Positions 35,111 to 44,580 of a DNA stretch of 64,000 nt are shown here, in pieces. Location of the stretch: positions 1,307,990 through 1,371,989 of the forward strand of contig NZ_JACXZT010000019.1 in NCBI RefSeq assembly GCF_014779595.1, given 5' to 3'. Source of the stretch: Halomonas sp. ML-15 (GTDB lineage: Bacteria > Pseudomonadota > Gammaproteobacteria > Pseudomonadales > Halomonadaceae). Every line of letters begins with the position of its first letter. Positions within the stretch are counted from its first letter, which is position 1. A program made the position numbers and the translations under genes. The notes below the pieces were generated by a model that searched no databases, had not been told where the DNA came from, and worked only from the letters and a program-made list of their open reading frames with translations.

Positions 35111-36127
35111 TTACTTGAAAAACTCATAGGGCGTACCAAGCCCCTTGTCGAGGGCCGCCTCGTACAGCATGGCAGCCGTCGCGGTGTCTTGAATGGCCAT
35201 GCCGACCGAATCGAAGATCGTTATCTCTTCCTGGTTTTCGCGACCGGCCTTTTTTCCCAGCAGGATCTCACCGATTTACGCATGAATAGCTTCCGGCTTG
35301 ATGATGCCTTCCTTGACGGCATGCTGGGTATCGCCGTACTTGACACAAAGCTCGACAGAGTCGTTGACCACCTTGGCCTCTTTGAATATATCGGCGCTGA
35401 TCTCCTGCTTTCCCGGCATATCGGAGCCAATGGCAACGATATGCGTACCGGGCTTCAGCCACGCCTTCTTGACGATGGGACCTCTGTGGGCGCGGGTGGT
35501 AGTGACGACGACGTCAGTTGCGCGAACCGCCCCCTCCGCGGTTTCGCATTTGCGGATGTCGAGGCCCATTTCCTCGGACATTTCTCGTACGTAGTCATCG
35601 AGCGCTTGCGAGGAGGCATTCCACACGACAACCTCGGAGAAATCCCTCACCCGGATGATGGCCCGGAGCTGTCTGCGCGCCTGATTGCCCGCCCCTATGA
35701 TACAAAGCGTCTTTGCATCCTCGCGTGCCAGATATTTTACCGAAATGGCACCCGCAGCAGCGGTACGGCAACCGGTAATCCAGGTTCCATCCATGATGCA
35801 CCTGAGAGCACCGGTGCTTGCCTCGAAGAGCATGACGGCGTTCATGCCCGTCGGCAGGCCCAGCTCAGGGTTTCCTTTGTATCCACCGGCAGAGGACTTG
35901 ATCGAGATATATCCCCCAGCAAGATCGAGGCCGCCCTTGAAGTCAATACAGGCATGTGAACCTGGCAGTTCTATGCTCATGAAATCCGGCTGCACGACCC
36001 TTCCACTGTTAAAGGATTTGTAGCCGTTTTCAACGGCCTCGAGCACCGAATCGAGGTCGATGAGCGAACCCACTTCATCCTTGTTCAGTAGCAACGTTTC
36101 CATATAATCCCTTGCTTGACTGGTCAA
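35111..36127 (-). pseudogene. eutC: EutC-type ornithine cyclodeaminase homologue with an in-frame stop
   Basis: The full reading frame would encode 338 residues. It is broken by TAA at 35276-35278, after 283 codons (…GIIKPEAIHA-stop-IGEILLGKKAG…). The frame then continues without shift for 54 more codons of good family sequence (GKKAGRENQEEITIFDSVG, then AIQDTATAAMLYEAAL) to a proper stop at 35111-35113. A single base change, for example GAA to TAA, would explain this. The protein belongs to the ornithine cyclodeaminase/mu-crystallin family, with the NAD(P)-binding LCIIGAGNQARRQLRAI. EutC/BhcD members act as iminosuccinate reductases. It overlaps eutB by four bases. The 283-residue product lacks the last helices and strand and is probably inactive, unless the stop is read through. 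Confidence 0.85.
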
Positions 36128-37113
36128 TAAATGCCTTCTACATGCTCGCCCTTAAGGAGCTTGCCGATCATGTCGATACCCCAGTTTCCGGAGGTAAGAA
36201 CCACACAGACTTTTTCATCCGGGCGAGTCGTCACAGCACCTGACAACAATGCGGCTATTCCGACACAGGCTGAAGGCTCTGCAACAAACTTGGCATCGTT
36301 CGCCACCATCCTTACCGCCTCTTCGATGGCCTCTTCCGAGACGGTAACGATGTCATCCACATACTTCTCGATAATGGGGTAGGTGTTGTTGCCGGGAAAA
36401 TCGCAGGCAAGGCCGTCAGCTATGGTCTGCTTGACGGTCGCCTTGGTTCGCTCACCGTTTTGGCGGCTCAAATAGTAAGGACAGCAGGCCTCGGCCTGAA
36501 CGCCAATCACTCGTATCTCGGAATTGATCTCCTTTATGGCGGTGGAAATACCCGAAATGAGTCCGCCCCCACCAATGGGAACCAGCACGGTTTCCACATC
36601 CGCCAGATCCGCCATGATCTCCAGGCCAATCGTGCCCTGGCCGGCCATGACGTCGAAGTCTTCATAGTTGTGCACTATGGTGTAGCCATGCTCCTCGACC
36701 TCGGCATGAACCTTTTTCCAGCGCTCCGTATAGGCACGCTCCCACAAGATCACATCCGCCCCCATCGACCGGGCATTCTCGACCTTTAGCCTGGGGGTGT
36801 CTTCCGGGACGATGACGGTCGCATGGATGCCAAGAACTTTGCCTGCATAGGCACATGCCTGACCGTGGTTGCCCGATGAACTGGTGATGATTCCCTTGTC
36901 CCGTTCGGCCTGTGTCAAGGAGAGGATCTTGCTCAACGCCCCTCGAATCTTGAAAGCACCGGTCACCTGAAGCATTTCGGGCTTGACATAGACCTGACAG
37001 CCCAAGGCTCCATCCATCTTGCCCTCCCTGAGCAGCGGTGTACGGCAAACATAAGGCCGGATACGCTCTGCCGCCTTTTTTATATCCTCGAGCGTTACCG
37101 CTGTCTTCTCCAC
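36124..37113 (-). CDS. eutB: EutB-type threonine/hydroxyaspartate dehydratase
   Basis: A 329-residue fold-type II PLP enzyme. The Schiff-base lysine is in TGAFKIRGALSKI, the substrate loop is SSSGNHGQACAYAG and the phosphate-binding glycine loop is PIGGGGLISG. The annotation EutB rests on the tight pairing with an ornithine cyclodeaminase homologue. In hydroxyectoine catabolism EutB and EutC are proposed to convert 3-hydroxyaspartate through iminosuccinate to aspartate, and the homologous BhcB/BhcD do the same in the beta-hydroxyaspartate cycle. Threonine or serine dehydratase and serine racemase remain possible. No ectoine hydrolase or deacetylase gene is nearby. GC content is visibly lower than in the flanks, suggesting acquisition. 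Confidence 0.75.
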   Translation of the reverse strand: MEKTAVTLEDIKKAAERIRPYVCRTPLLREGKMDGALGCQVYVKPEMLQVTGAFKIRGALSKILSLTQAERDKGIITSSSGNHGQACAYAGKVLGIHATVIVPEDTPRLKVENARSMGADVILWERAYTERWKKVHAEVEEHGYTIVHNYEDFDVMAGQGTIGLEIMADLADVETVLVPIGGGGLISGISTAIKEINSEIRVIGVQAEACCPYYLSRQNGERTKATVKQTIADGLACDFPGNNTYPIIEKYVDDIVTVSEEAIEEAVRMVANDAKFVAEPSACVGIAALLSGAVTTRPDEKVCVVLTSGNWGIDMIGKLLKGEHVEGIY

Positions 37114-37141
37114 GCCCCTTCCCCTTGATCCATTGCAGGAT

Positions 37142-37552
37142 TCACTGACCCACGGATTGTATGCAGCGCGTTCTATACTGACGTGGCGTCATTCCACAGA
37201 GGCGCTTGAAATGCCTCGCCAGATGACTCTGGTCGAAGAAGCCGGTTTCACTGGCAATGTCCGTCGGCCGCAGCCCCTGCTCCATCATCGTTTGCGCTTG
37301 CCGGACCCGTACCTGACAGACGTAGCGATAGGGGGAAACGCCGTACCGCTGACGGAACCGCTTGGACAGGCTGAAACGGGTCATTCCGACATGCGCCGCC
37401 AGATCGTCGAGATGAATCGGCTCGCAGAAATTCTCATCGATGTACTGCTTGGCCATCACCACCGCTTGCGCTGCGTCGCCTTCGACGCGCGCCCTGTCCG
37501 TCATCAGGCGGCCATCTTGCCTCAAGGGGGAACTGCTGCTTGTTTCGTTCAT
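37142..37552 (-). CDS. short AraC-family transcriptional regulator
   Basis: A 136-residue protein that is little more than an AraC/XylS DNA-binding domain: two helix-turn-helix units, IHLDDLAAHVGMTRFSLSKR and RPTDIASETGFFDQSHLARH, followed by FKRLCGMTPRQYR. No ligand-binding domain is present, so it may respond through another protein or act constitutively. ATG 37552 has GGGAG nine bases upstream; starts further upstream give an unlikely Trp/Cys-rich N terminus. It is transcribed toward eutB 28 bases away and is probably the regulator of eutBC. It lies between eutBC and the peptide importer. Confidence 0.82.
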   Translation of the reverse strand: MNETSSSSPLRQDGRLMTDRARVEGDAAQAVVMAKQYIDENFCEPIHLDDLAAHVGMTRFSLSKRFRQRYGVSPYRYVCQVRVRQAQTMMEQGLRPTDIASETGFFDQSHLARHFKRLCGMTPRQYRTRCIQSVGQ

Positions 37553-37616
37553 CGTCGACACTCCCAACCAACGCCACCAAATAAGGCTGACTCGATCAAC
37601 TTGGCAGGTCCCGGCA

Positions 37617-39440
37617 TCAGCCGCTGACCACCATGGCAGGCACCAGCTCGTCGAAGTGACGCAGATCACTATCAGTGTGATGGCAGAGTATTTCGCTGCC
37701 CTTCTCGAGCCACACCCGCGGCGGTGCTACCTTGTTGCACTTGCCTTCGATCCTGACCGGACAGCGTGCGAGGAAGGGACAAAGCGGCATTGATTCCGAC
37801 GGTGCAGCGATCTGCGGCAGCGTACCGCGCCCCGCCCGCGTCTCCTCGAGCCAGCCCTGGTGCATCTCCGGCACCGAGTCGATCAGCAGGTGGGTATACG
37901 GATGATACGGCGGTGCCTGGAACGTCGAGCGATTGCCCTGCTCCACCTTGGCACCGGCATACATCACCACCACTTCGTCGCAGATCGAGCGTACCGTGCG
38001 GATATCGTGGCTGATGAACAGATAGGAGACGTTAAGCTCTCGCCGCAGCTCCGCCATGAGTTCGAGGATGGCGGCCCCCACCACCGTATCCAGCGCCGAG
38101 GTGACCTCATCGCAGAGGATCAGGTCCGGCTCGGCCGCCAGCGCTCGCGCCAGGTTGATGCGCTGCTTCTGGCCTCCGGAAAGCTCACTTGGGCGACGCG
38201 TCGCCAGGCTCGCCGGCAGTTGCACCAGTTCCATCAACTCGGCCACCCGGCGGCGCCGTTGCGCGCTGCGCATGCCGTGGTAGAAGCGCAGCGGACGCGC
38301 CAGGATCTCTTCGATGGTGTGCTGCGGATTCAGCGCCGTGTCGGCATTCTGAAAAACGTACTGGACGCGCCGGAATTGCTCGCGGGTTCGTCCGGCGAGC
38401 GTCCCGCTCAGCGGCTGGCCATCCAGCAGGACCTGCCCGGCCGAGGGTGCCACCAGGCCGGCAATGGCCCGCGCAACGGTGGTTTTGCCCGACCCGGATT
38501 CACCGATGATCCCGACCGTTGCTCCGCGGCGGACCTGTAGGTCGATATCCTGCACGACCCGCTTGCTGCCATAGCAAATATCGAGACCCCGTACGTCGAG
38601 CAGCAGGGCCTCTTTCGCCTGATCTTCCCTCCGGCCAGGGGCACCCTGGCTCACGGTCGGCTTCATCGCCGCCAGCAGGCTGCAGGTGTAGGGGTGCTCG
38701 GGCTCCACCAGGATCTGCTCGGTGCGGCTGTTCTCCTGGATCTCGCCATTGCGCAGCACCACGATGCGGTCCGCCATCTGCGCCACCACCGCCAGGTCGT
38801 GGGAAACGTATACCGCCGTGGTATCGAGGTCGCGCACCACCTTCTTGAAGGCTCGCAGAACCTCGATCTGCGTGGTGACATCCAGCGCGGTGGTCGGCTC
38901 ATCGAGAATCACCAGTGCCGGATCGGTGATCAGCGCCATCGCCGCCATCAGCCGCTGCAGCTGCCCCCCCGATACCTGGTGCGGATAGCGTGCGCCAATG
39001 TTGTCGGGGTCCGGCAGTGCCAGCGCCCGGAACAGCTCGACCGCCTTGGCCTGCGCCGCCCGCCGCGACATCACGCCATGGATCAGCGCACTCTCGATCA
39101 CCTGCTCCATGATGGTCTTGGCAGGGTTGAATGCCGCCGCCGCGCTCTGGGCGATATAAGCCACGGTGCGTCCACGCAGCTTCGCCAGTGAAGCGTCCGA
39201 CTGCTCCAGCACCTCGACATCGCCGATGCGCACCGAACCTCCGACGATACGACAGCCGGCACGGGCATAGCCCATCAACGCCAGGGCAATGGTGGTCTTG
39301 CCGGAGCCGGACTCACCGATCAGCGCCAGCACCTCGCCCTTCTTCAGAGTGAAATCGGCACCGTGCACGATCGGCACATCGACGCCGGCATCGTTACGTG
39401 CCGCGACGCGCAGCCCGGCGACTTTGACGATATCGTTCAT
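37617..39440 (-). CDS. peptide ABC transporter, fused double ATP-binding protein
   Basis: A 607-residue protein with two complete DppD/DppF-type ATPase domains in tandem, as in GsiA or YejF. The first has GESGSGKT and QVSGGQLQRLMAA and VILDEPTTALD. The second has GESGSGKT, ELSGGQKQRINLARALAAEP and LILCDEVTSALD. A C-terminal oligopeptide-transporter tail with cysteines follows (CPFLARCPV, then KCNKVAPP), the typical end of this family. ATG 39440 with GGAGAG upstream is preferred over a start 33 bases earlier. It energises the two permeases encoded directly upstream. Confidence 0.93.
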   Translation of the reverse strand: MNDIVKVAGLRVAARNDAGVDVPIVHGADFTLKKGEVLALIGESGSGKTTIALALMGYARAGCRIVGGSVRIGDVEVLEQSDASLAKLRGRTVAYIAQSAAAAFNPAKTIMEQVIESALIHGVMSRRAAQAKAVELFRALALPDPDNIGARYPHQVSGGQLQRLMAAMALITDPALVILDEPTTALDVTTQIEVLRAFKKVVRDLDTTAVYVSHDLAVVAQMADRIVVLRNGEIQENSRTEQILVEPEHPYTCSLLAAMKPTVSQGAPGRREDQAKEALLLDVRGLDICYGSKRVVQDIDLQVRRGATVGIIGESGSGKTTVARAIAGLVAPSAGQVLLDGQPLSGTLAGRTREQFRRVQYVFQNADTALNPQHTIEEILARPLRFYHGMRSAQRRRRVAELMELVQLPASLATRRPSELSGGQKQRINLARALAAEPDLILCDEVTSALDTVVGAAILELMAELRRELNVSYLFISHDIRTVRSICDEVVVMYAGAKVEQGNRSTFQAPPYHPYTHLLIDSVPEMHQGWLEETRAGRGTLPQIAAPSESMPLCPFLARCPVRIEGKCNKVAPPRVWLEKGSEILCHHTDSDLRHFDELVPAMVVSG

Positions 39441-39441
39441 C

Positions 39442-40365
39442 TCAGCTCTCCATCTCGCGTTTGGCCCGGGCACCGAAGCTATCGATGATCAGGTTGACCC
39501 CGACAGTCAGGGTGGCGATGGCGATCGCCGGCGCCAATACGGCCGGAGCGCCGTCACCCAGACCCTGGATGTTTTCCCGCACCAGAGAGCCCCAGTCCGC
39601 TTCCGGTGGCTGTACGCCCAGGCCGAGAAAGCTCATCGCGCTCAGCAGTAGCACGACATAGACGAAACGCAGGCCAAAATCGGTCAGCACCGGACGCAGC
39701 ATGTTCGGCAACACCTCGACGAACATGATGTATGGCAGGGCCTCACCCCGCGCCCGCGCGACCTGGACGAAGTCCATGGTCATGACGTTGACCGCGACCG
39801 CACGCGCAATACGGTAAGAACCGGGCATGTAGGCAAAGGCGGCCATGACCAGCAGCAGGGGCACGGAGGAGCCGAAAGCGGCCACCATGATCAGCGCAAA
39901 GATCTTGTTGGGAATGGCGATCAGGGCATCCTGAGTGCGACTGATGACAGCATCGAGCCAGCCACCGGAGGCCGCCGCCACCAGGCCCAGCACCACGCCG
40001 AATAGGCAGGCAAGCACCGTTGCCGCCAGTGCCACGCCGATCGTGTAGGGCGCACCGTGCAACAGCCGACTGAGAATGTCCCGACCCAGGAAGTCCGTGC
40101 CGAGCGGGTATTCCAGGCTGATTGGGCCAAATACCTCAAAGCCGACCAGGGCGTTGGCCCCATGGGGCGCCAACCAGGGGCCGGCCAGGGCCATCAGCAG
40201 CCAGAACCCAACGATCAGCACCCCCAGGGCTCCGCTGACCGGCCGCTTGGCACGGCGGCGCACGCCCCCTTGCGGCTTTTCGTCGTGCGCCACACCGACC
40301 ACGGCACCAGCTCGAGGACCCGACGTACTCAAGTTCGCTGATTGCCGATGTACATTCGGAGTCAT
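39442..40365 (-). CDS. peptide ABC transporter permease (DppC type)
   Basis: A 307-residue inner-membrane permease. After a ~45-residue cytoplasmic N terminus come the first helix (GALGVLIVGFWLLMALAGPW), a periplasmic loop with YPLGTDFLGRDILSRLLHGA, which is diagnostic for DppC/OppC, and the core helices. The ATPase-coupling segment ARARGEALPYIMFVEVLPN is present. The start overlaps the DppB-type gene by four bases, and the stop lies just before the ATPase start. Confidence 0.93.
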   Translation of the reverse strand: MTPNVHRQSANLSTSGPRAGAVVGVAHDEKPQGGVRRRAKRPVSGALGVLIVGFWLLMALAGPWLAPHGANALVGFEVFGPISLEYPLGTDFLGRDILSRLLHGAPYTIGVALAATVLACLFGVVLGLVAAASGGWLDAVISRTQDALIAIPNKIFALIMVAAFGSSVPLLLVMAAFAYMPGSYRIARAVAVNVMTMDFVQVARARGEALPYIMFVEVLPNMLRPVLTDFGLRFVYVVLLLSAMSFLGLGVQPPEADWGSLVRENIQGLGDGAPAVLAPAIAIATLTVGVNLIIDSFGARAKREMES

Positions 40366-41315
40366 GTGCGTAGCCTCGGGTTGGATAGGATGGCGATGAT
40401 GTCAGCGACCAACACCAGCACCAGAAAGCCCAGGGAGAAGAGCATTACGCACGCCTGCACCAGCGGCATATCGCGAGTCACCACAGCGTTCACCATCAGC
40501 GTCGCAATGCCCGGATAGTTGAAGATCGTCTCGACGATGACCACGCCGCCAAGCAGGTAGGACAGGCTCAGTGCCACGGCATTGGAGATCGGACCGATCG
40601 CATTGGGCAGCGCATGCCGGAGCACCACCCGCATCGGTCGCGCGCCCTTGAGTACCGCCATCTCAACGTAAGGTGAGCTGAGCTGATCGATGACCGCTGC
40701 CCGGGTCATACGCGCCATCTGAGCGACCAATACGCAGCACAGGGTCAGCACCGGCATGGCATAGACACTGAGCAGCTGCAGAAAGGAGTCGACTTCCACG
40801 GAGCGCGACAGCGCCGAGAGCCAGCCCAGCTTGACCGCGAAAATCAGCACCGCAATGGTGGCAATCAGAAACTCGGGAACCGACACCAGGAACACCGCCA
40901 GCATGTTGGTATAGCGGTCGAAGATCGATCCGCGATACATGGCCGAGAGGATGCCGAGTGAAAGCGCCAGCGGTACAGCAATCAGGGCGGTGGCCGCGGC
41001 CAACTTCAGCGAGTTAGGCAGCCGGCTCGCGATCAGATCGTCGACAGGCATGCCGTTGGCCAACGAAACGCCGGGGTTGCCCGTTACCAGGCCGCCCAGC
41101 CAGCTCAGGTAACGCAGGTAAACGGGGAGATCCAGGCCCAACTTCGCGCGCAGCGCCGCCACCGCTTCCGGTGTCGCCTCCTGGCCAAGCTGCTCCTGGG
41201 CCGCATCGCCCGGCAGTAGGCTGGTGAGAACAAAAACCACCAGCGAGACGATAAGCAGGGTGAGCACGCCGATACCCAGCCGGCCAATGATGAGCCGTAG
41301 AATGGTGCTGTTCAT
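40362..41315 (-). CDS. peptide ABC transporter permease (DppB type)
   Basis: A 317-residue permease with six membrane segments. The N terminus ILRLIIGRLGIGVLTLLIVS and the loop GLDLPVYLRYLSWLGGLVTGN are typical of DppB/OppB; LKGARPMRVVLRHALPNAI is the coupling loop. ATG 41315 has AGAAGGG upstream; the frame opens 13 codons earlier but with a Lys/Trp-rich lead that does not belong to the family. With the DppC-type partner it forms the heterodimeric channel. Confidence 0.93.
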   Translation of the reverse strand: MNSTILRLIIGRLGIGVLTLLIVSLVVFVLTSLLPGDAAQEQLGQEATPEAVAALRAKLGLDLPVYLRYLSWLGGLVTGNPGVSLANGMPVDDLIASRLPNSLKLAAATALIAVPLALSLGILSAMYRGSIFDRYTNMLAVFLVSVPEFLIATIAVLIFAVKLGWLSALSRSVEVDSFLQLLSVYAMPVLTLCCVLVAQMARMTRAAVIDQLSSPYVEMAVLKGARPMRVVLRHALPNAIGPISNAVALSLSYLLGGVVIVETIFNYPGIATLMVNAVVTRDMPLVQACVMLFSLGFLVLVLVADIIAILSNPRLRT

Positions 41316-41398
41316 GGTTGGCCCTTCTTGTTTTGGCTTCCAGCGCCATCTCATTTCCGCCGAGGTGGCGCCTCGATGGTTGTCGTCGGTGAAGTCGC

Positions 41399-42970
41399 TC
41401 AGGCGTCCAGCCAGACCTGCTCGGCGAACATGTAGCCCATCAGCCCGCCCAGCGGATGCGGGTTCAACCCTCTCAGCTTGGTGCTGTGGCCGTCGATGCT
41501 GCTCCTGAACAGCGGGATGCCGATACCACCGTGCTCGTGGACCAGCTCCTGCATGTCCCCGTACATCTGCTTGCGCTTGGCTTCGTCGGTCTCGCCGCGC
41601 GCCGCCAGCAGCAACTGGTCGAACTGCTCGTTGCGCCAGCCAGCCTCGTTCCAGGCGGCATCGGAGTGAAAGAACAGGCTGAACATCAGGTCGGCGGTCG
41701 GACGCGCATTGATGGAGCCGAAGCCCAGCGGATGCTTCATCCAGTGGTTGGACCAGTAGCCATCCGACGGCACCCGGCGTATCTCGAGCTTGAGCCCGAT
41801 CTGCTGCGCCGAGAGCTGCATTAGCTGGGCCATGTCCACAGAGCCGGTGGCGGCTTCCGAGGCCACCAGAGGAATCGAACGATTCCCTACGCCGGCGCGC
41901 TCCAGGTGGTACTTCGCCCGGTCCAGATCGAAGGTGCGCTGGGGCAGACCGTCGAGGTGGTAGCGGTGGCTGGGCGCGATCGGCTGGTCATTGCCGAGGG
42001 TGCCGAAGCCGCCGAACGCGAGCCGCTGGATCTGCTCGCGATCGAGCATATGCTTCATCGCCAGCACGAAGTCCGGGTTGTTGGCCGGCCCCAGCTCATC
42101 ACGCATCACCAGGTTGGTGTAAGCGCCGGTCGGCGACTCCATCACCGTGGCGTTGGCACTATTACGTACACGCGGGATCGAGCGCGCATTGACCGGATTG
42201 ATCAGGTCGACGTCGCCAGCGAGCAGGGCGTTGATGCGTGCGGCTTCGTCGGGGATCGCGAAGAACTCGATCTCGTCGAGGTAGGGCTGGCCCGGCTTCC
42301 AGTAGTTGTCGTTGCGCACCGCGACCGAACGCACCCCCGGCTGGAACTCCGCACACTCGAAGGGCCCGGTGCCGTTGGCGAGGCTGAAGTCCGTGGCGCC
42401 GTCGCGCACGATGAGAAAGTGGGAGGTGGCGAGGATCGCCGGCAGGTCGGCATTGGGGCTGGTGAGTCGGATGTGCACTTCATGCGTCCCCGCGGCCCTG
42501 ACCTCCTCGAGCTGTTCGGCAACGCTGAGAGCACGGGACGCGGTATCAGAATCCTGATGGCGGTTGAGCGAGTAGACCACATCGGCCGAGGTAAGCGGCT
42601 GGCCATCATGAAAGACGACGTCCCGGCGCAGCTTGACGACCCAGGTGAGGGCGTCGTCGGTGTCGAACGACTCCGCCAGTGACATGCGCGGCACCATCGA
42701 CTCGTCCAGCGTGGTCAGGCCGTTGTAGAACATGAAGTGGCGGCAGTAGTCGGTGTAGTTCGCCCCCCTTGCCGGATCCAGCGTATCGGCGGTCGAGCTG
42801 GTCGCGCTCGCCACCTTGATGCGTCCGCCGCGCTGGGGCGTCTCAGCGAAGGCGGACGACGCCCCGGTCATCAAGCCACCGGCAGTAGCAGCCAGCACGG
42901 TTCCGGCGGCCATGCCGCGCAGCACATCACGCCGCGTAAAACCATGGCCCGGAAAGTCACTCTTTTTCAT
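41399..42970 (-). CDS. peptide ABC transporter substrate-binding protein (DppA/SBP_bac_5)
   Basis: A 523-residue periplasmic binding protein of the large SBP_bac_5 family. The N terminus carries a twin-arginine signal (FTRRDVLRGMAAGTVLAATA), so it may be exported folded by Tat. Family segments include TLDPARGANYTDYC, WVVKLRRDVVFHDGQPLTSA and VVYSLNRHQD. The family binds di- and oligopeptides, opines, nickel or other amphipathic solutes, and the ligand cannot be read from the sequence. First gene of the dpp-like operon, it is followed after 83 bases by the permeases. It is divergent from the GNAT genes across a 457-base gap. Confidence 0.93.
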   Translation of the reverse strand: MKKSDFPGHGFTRRDVLRGMAAGTVLAATAGGLMTGASSAFAETPQRGGRIKVASATSSTADTLDPARGANYTDYCRHFMFYNGLTTLDESMVPRMSLAESFDTDDALTWVVKLRRDVVFHDGQPLTSADVVYSLNRHQDSDTASRALSVAEQLEEVRAAGTHEVHIRLTSPNADLPAILATSHFLIVRDGATDFSLANGTGPFECAEFQPGVRSVAVRNDNYWKPGQPYLDEIEFFAIPDEAARINALLAGDVDLINPVNARSIPRVRNSANATVMESPTGAYTNLVMRDELGPANNPDFVLAMKHMLDREQIQRLAFGGFGTLGNDQPIAPSHRYHLDGLPQRTFDLDRAKYHLERAGVGNRSIPLVASEAATGSVDMAQLMQLSAQQIGLKLEIRRVPSDGYWSNHWMKHPLGFGSINARPTADLMFSLFFHSDAAWNEAGWRNEQFDQLLLAARGETDEAKRKQMYGDMQELVHEHGGIGIPLFRSSIDGHSTKLRGLNPHPLGGLMGYMFAEQVWLDA

Positions 42971-43427
42971 GTCATGCCTCCATCTATCCGCTTATCATTG
43001 GTTGTCTGTTGTTATATCGACGCGCCGTTGATCAGGAAGCCATCTCATGCAATTCAGGGCATTATCGTTATCTCTCGTGATGCATTCTGCCCAAGCAATA
43101 CGCTATTCCCGACCGTAGTCATGAGATGAGGACCGCATGCCGCATCGGATACGAACGAGCCGTTGAAACAATTACAGCACCAATGCACAACGCTTTTGAT
43201 TCGTTTTGACCCTGCTCGCGCATACAATCGTTGGCATTGGTCGCGCCATACGGCAGAAGCTGCCGCATGCCCGAAACCACCACAGCGAGGCGCCAGTCAT
43301 ACCGACCGCTCAAGTTGGAAGAGGAGGTTTCGCAGCCCCCGTGGGCACGGCAAGAACGTCCTAGCCATGGCATCTACCAGCTGCCAAACTGCCAGGGTGA
43401 AAGGGTGAGCCACTTACGGAGAGTCAG
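42971..43427. other. divergent intergenic region
   Basis: 457 bases between the dpp-type operon (minus) and the first GNAT gene (plus). The open frames here (43119-43373 minus, 43163-43408 plus, 43231-43470 plus) have no family character and no good start signals. Promoters for both directions must lie here. I see no clear operator repeat. Confidence 0.5.
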
Positions 43428-44309
43428 GTGTCCAAAGAGACGTCAAAGCGCCTGCAGACTTATGAGCTGACGCTGCGAGACCTTCAGGAAAATGACATCG
43501 GCAAGCTTCACCAGCTGTCGGTCGGTGTCGGCTGGCCACACCGGCCCGACGACTGGCGCATGTTGCTCAAGGTCGGGAAGGGGTTTGCCGGCTGCGACAA
43601 GATCGGTCGGGTCGTCGGTTCGGCCATGTGGTTCCCCATGGGCAACGATTTCGCCACTATCGGCATGGTCATCACCACGCCACAGCTACAGGCACAGGGC
43701 GGGGGCGGCTGGCTGATGGACCATGTGATGGAACAGTGTCGCGGCCGTCGACTTCAGATCATCGCCCCCCGGGTCGCCTATCGCCTCGCTAATACCCGTG
43801 GCTTCAAGGTCGTGGGCGTCGTGCATCAACACCAGGGCACGGCAAACGACCCAGGCGAGATTTCGCTACCGAGCGACTGTCTAATTCGACCATTGAAAGC
43901 GATGGATATCGCGGATATCGCGCGCCTCGACCTGGCCGCCTTCGGCGCCGATAGAGCAGCCATCCTGGACGAGCTGGTCGAGTGTTCCACCGGCTTGGTA
44001 CTTGAGCGGGAGGGCCGTATCGCCGGTTTTTCTCTGTGTCGCCGGTTCGGCCGGGGCCATATCGTAGGACCAGTTGTCGCGAAGGATTCCGACGACGCCA
44101 TCGCGCTTACCGCCCCCCACGTGACGAAACATGCAGGCAGGTTTCTTCGGGTCGACACCACCCAACCCGAGGGCGGTTTCACCGAGTTTCTCAGACGCTG
44201 TGGAATGCAGGAGTATGATCAGGTATCGGTCATGACCCTACCCACCACCACGGCACCAGTGGATACCGAGATCCACACCTTTGCCCTCGTGAACCAGTCC
44301 CTAGGCTAG
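43428..44309 (+). CDS. GNAT acetyltransferase, two-domain (first tandem copy)
   Basis: A 293-residue protein with an N-terminal GNAT domain (residues ~15-140; GWPHRPDDWRMLLKVGKGF, and the acetyl-CoA loop region LQAQGGGGWLM) and a C-terminal ~140-residue domain that resembles a second, divergent GNAT-like unit (FRRFGRGHIVGPVVA-like FGRGHIVGPVVAKDSDDAI). The start is GTG 43428, with GGAGAG close upstream. It is paralogous to the gene at 44581, with the same length and domain plan. Such proteins occur with amine and amino-acid catabolic genes, but their substrate is not known to me. Confidence 0.78.
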   Translation: MSKETSKRLQTYELTLRDLQENDIGKLHQLSVGVGWPHRPDDWRMLLKVGKGFAGCDKIGRVVGSAMWFPMGNDFATIGMVITTPQLQAQGGGGWLMDHVMEQCRGRRLQIIAPRVAYRLANTRGFKVVGVVHQHQGTANDPGEISLPSDCLIRPLKAMDIADIARLDLAAFGADRAAILDELVECSTGLVLEREGRIAGFSLCRRFGRGHIVGPVVAKDSDDAIALTAPHVTKHAGRFLRVDTTQPEGGFTEFLRRCGMQEYDQVSVMTLPTTTAPVDTEIHTFALVNQSLG

Positions 44310-44580
44310 GCGACTCTTGCCACTATTCTAGATCGTGATGCTTTCCACCTAAAGAGGCGGAGTGCAAATACGATCGCCCGTCTCCGTAGCAACAGAATGC
44401 ATACCCACACCATGCTAAAAGCGCGGGTAAAGACGGCATTATCATTCGCCAAGGCGCCTGCCAACGCACATTACTACCGAATCGCCCCGCCGCCATAATC
44501 AGCTTCCCATATCGGCAAGAATATCCTAGTAATGCCCCTCTGCAGACGCCAGAGTACGAGTATCTATGGAGGAGCTTTTC

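Noticed and set aside
35276..36127. 283-codon EutC frame taken as a complete short gene
   Set aside because: Homologous sequence continues in frame beyond the stop, so the frame is a truncated product of a broken gene.
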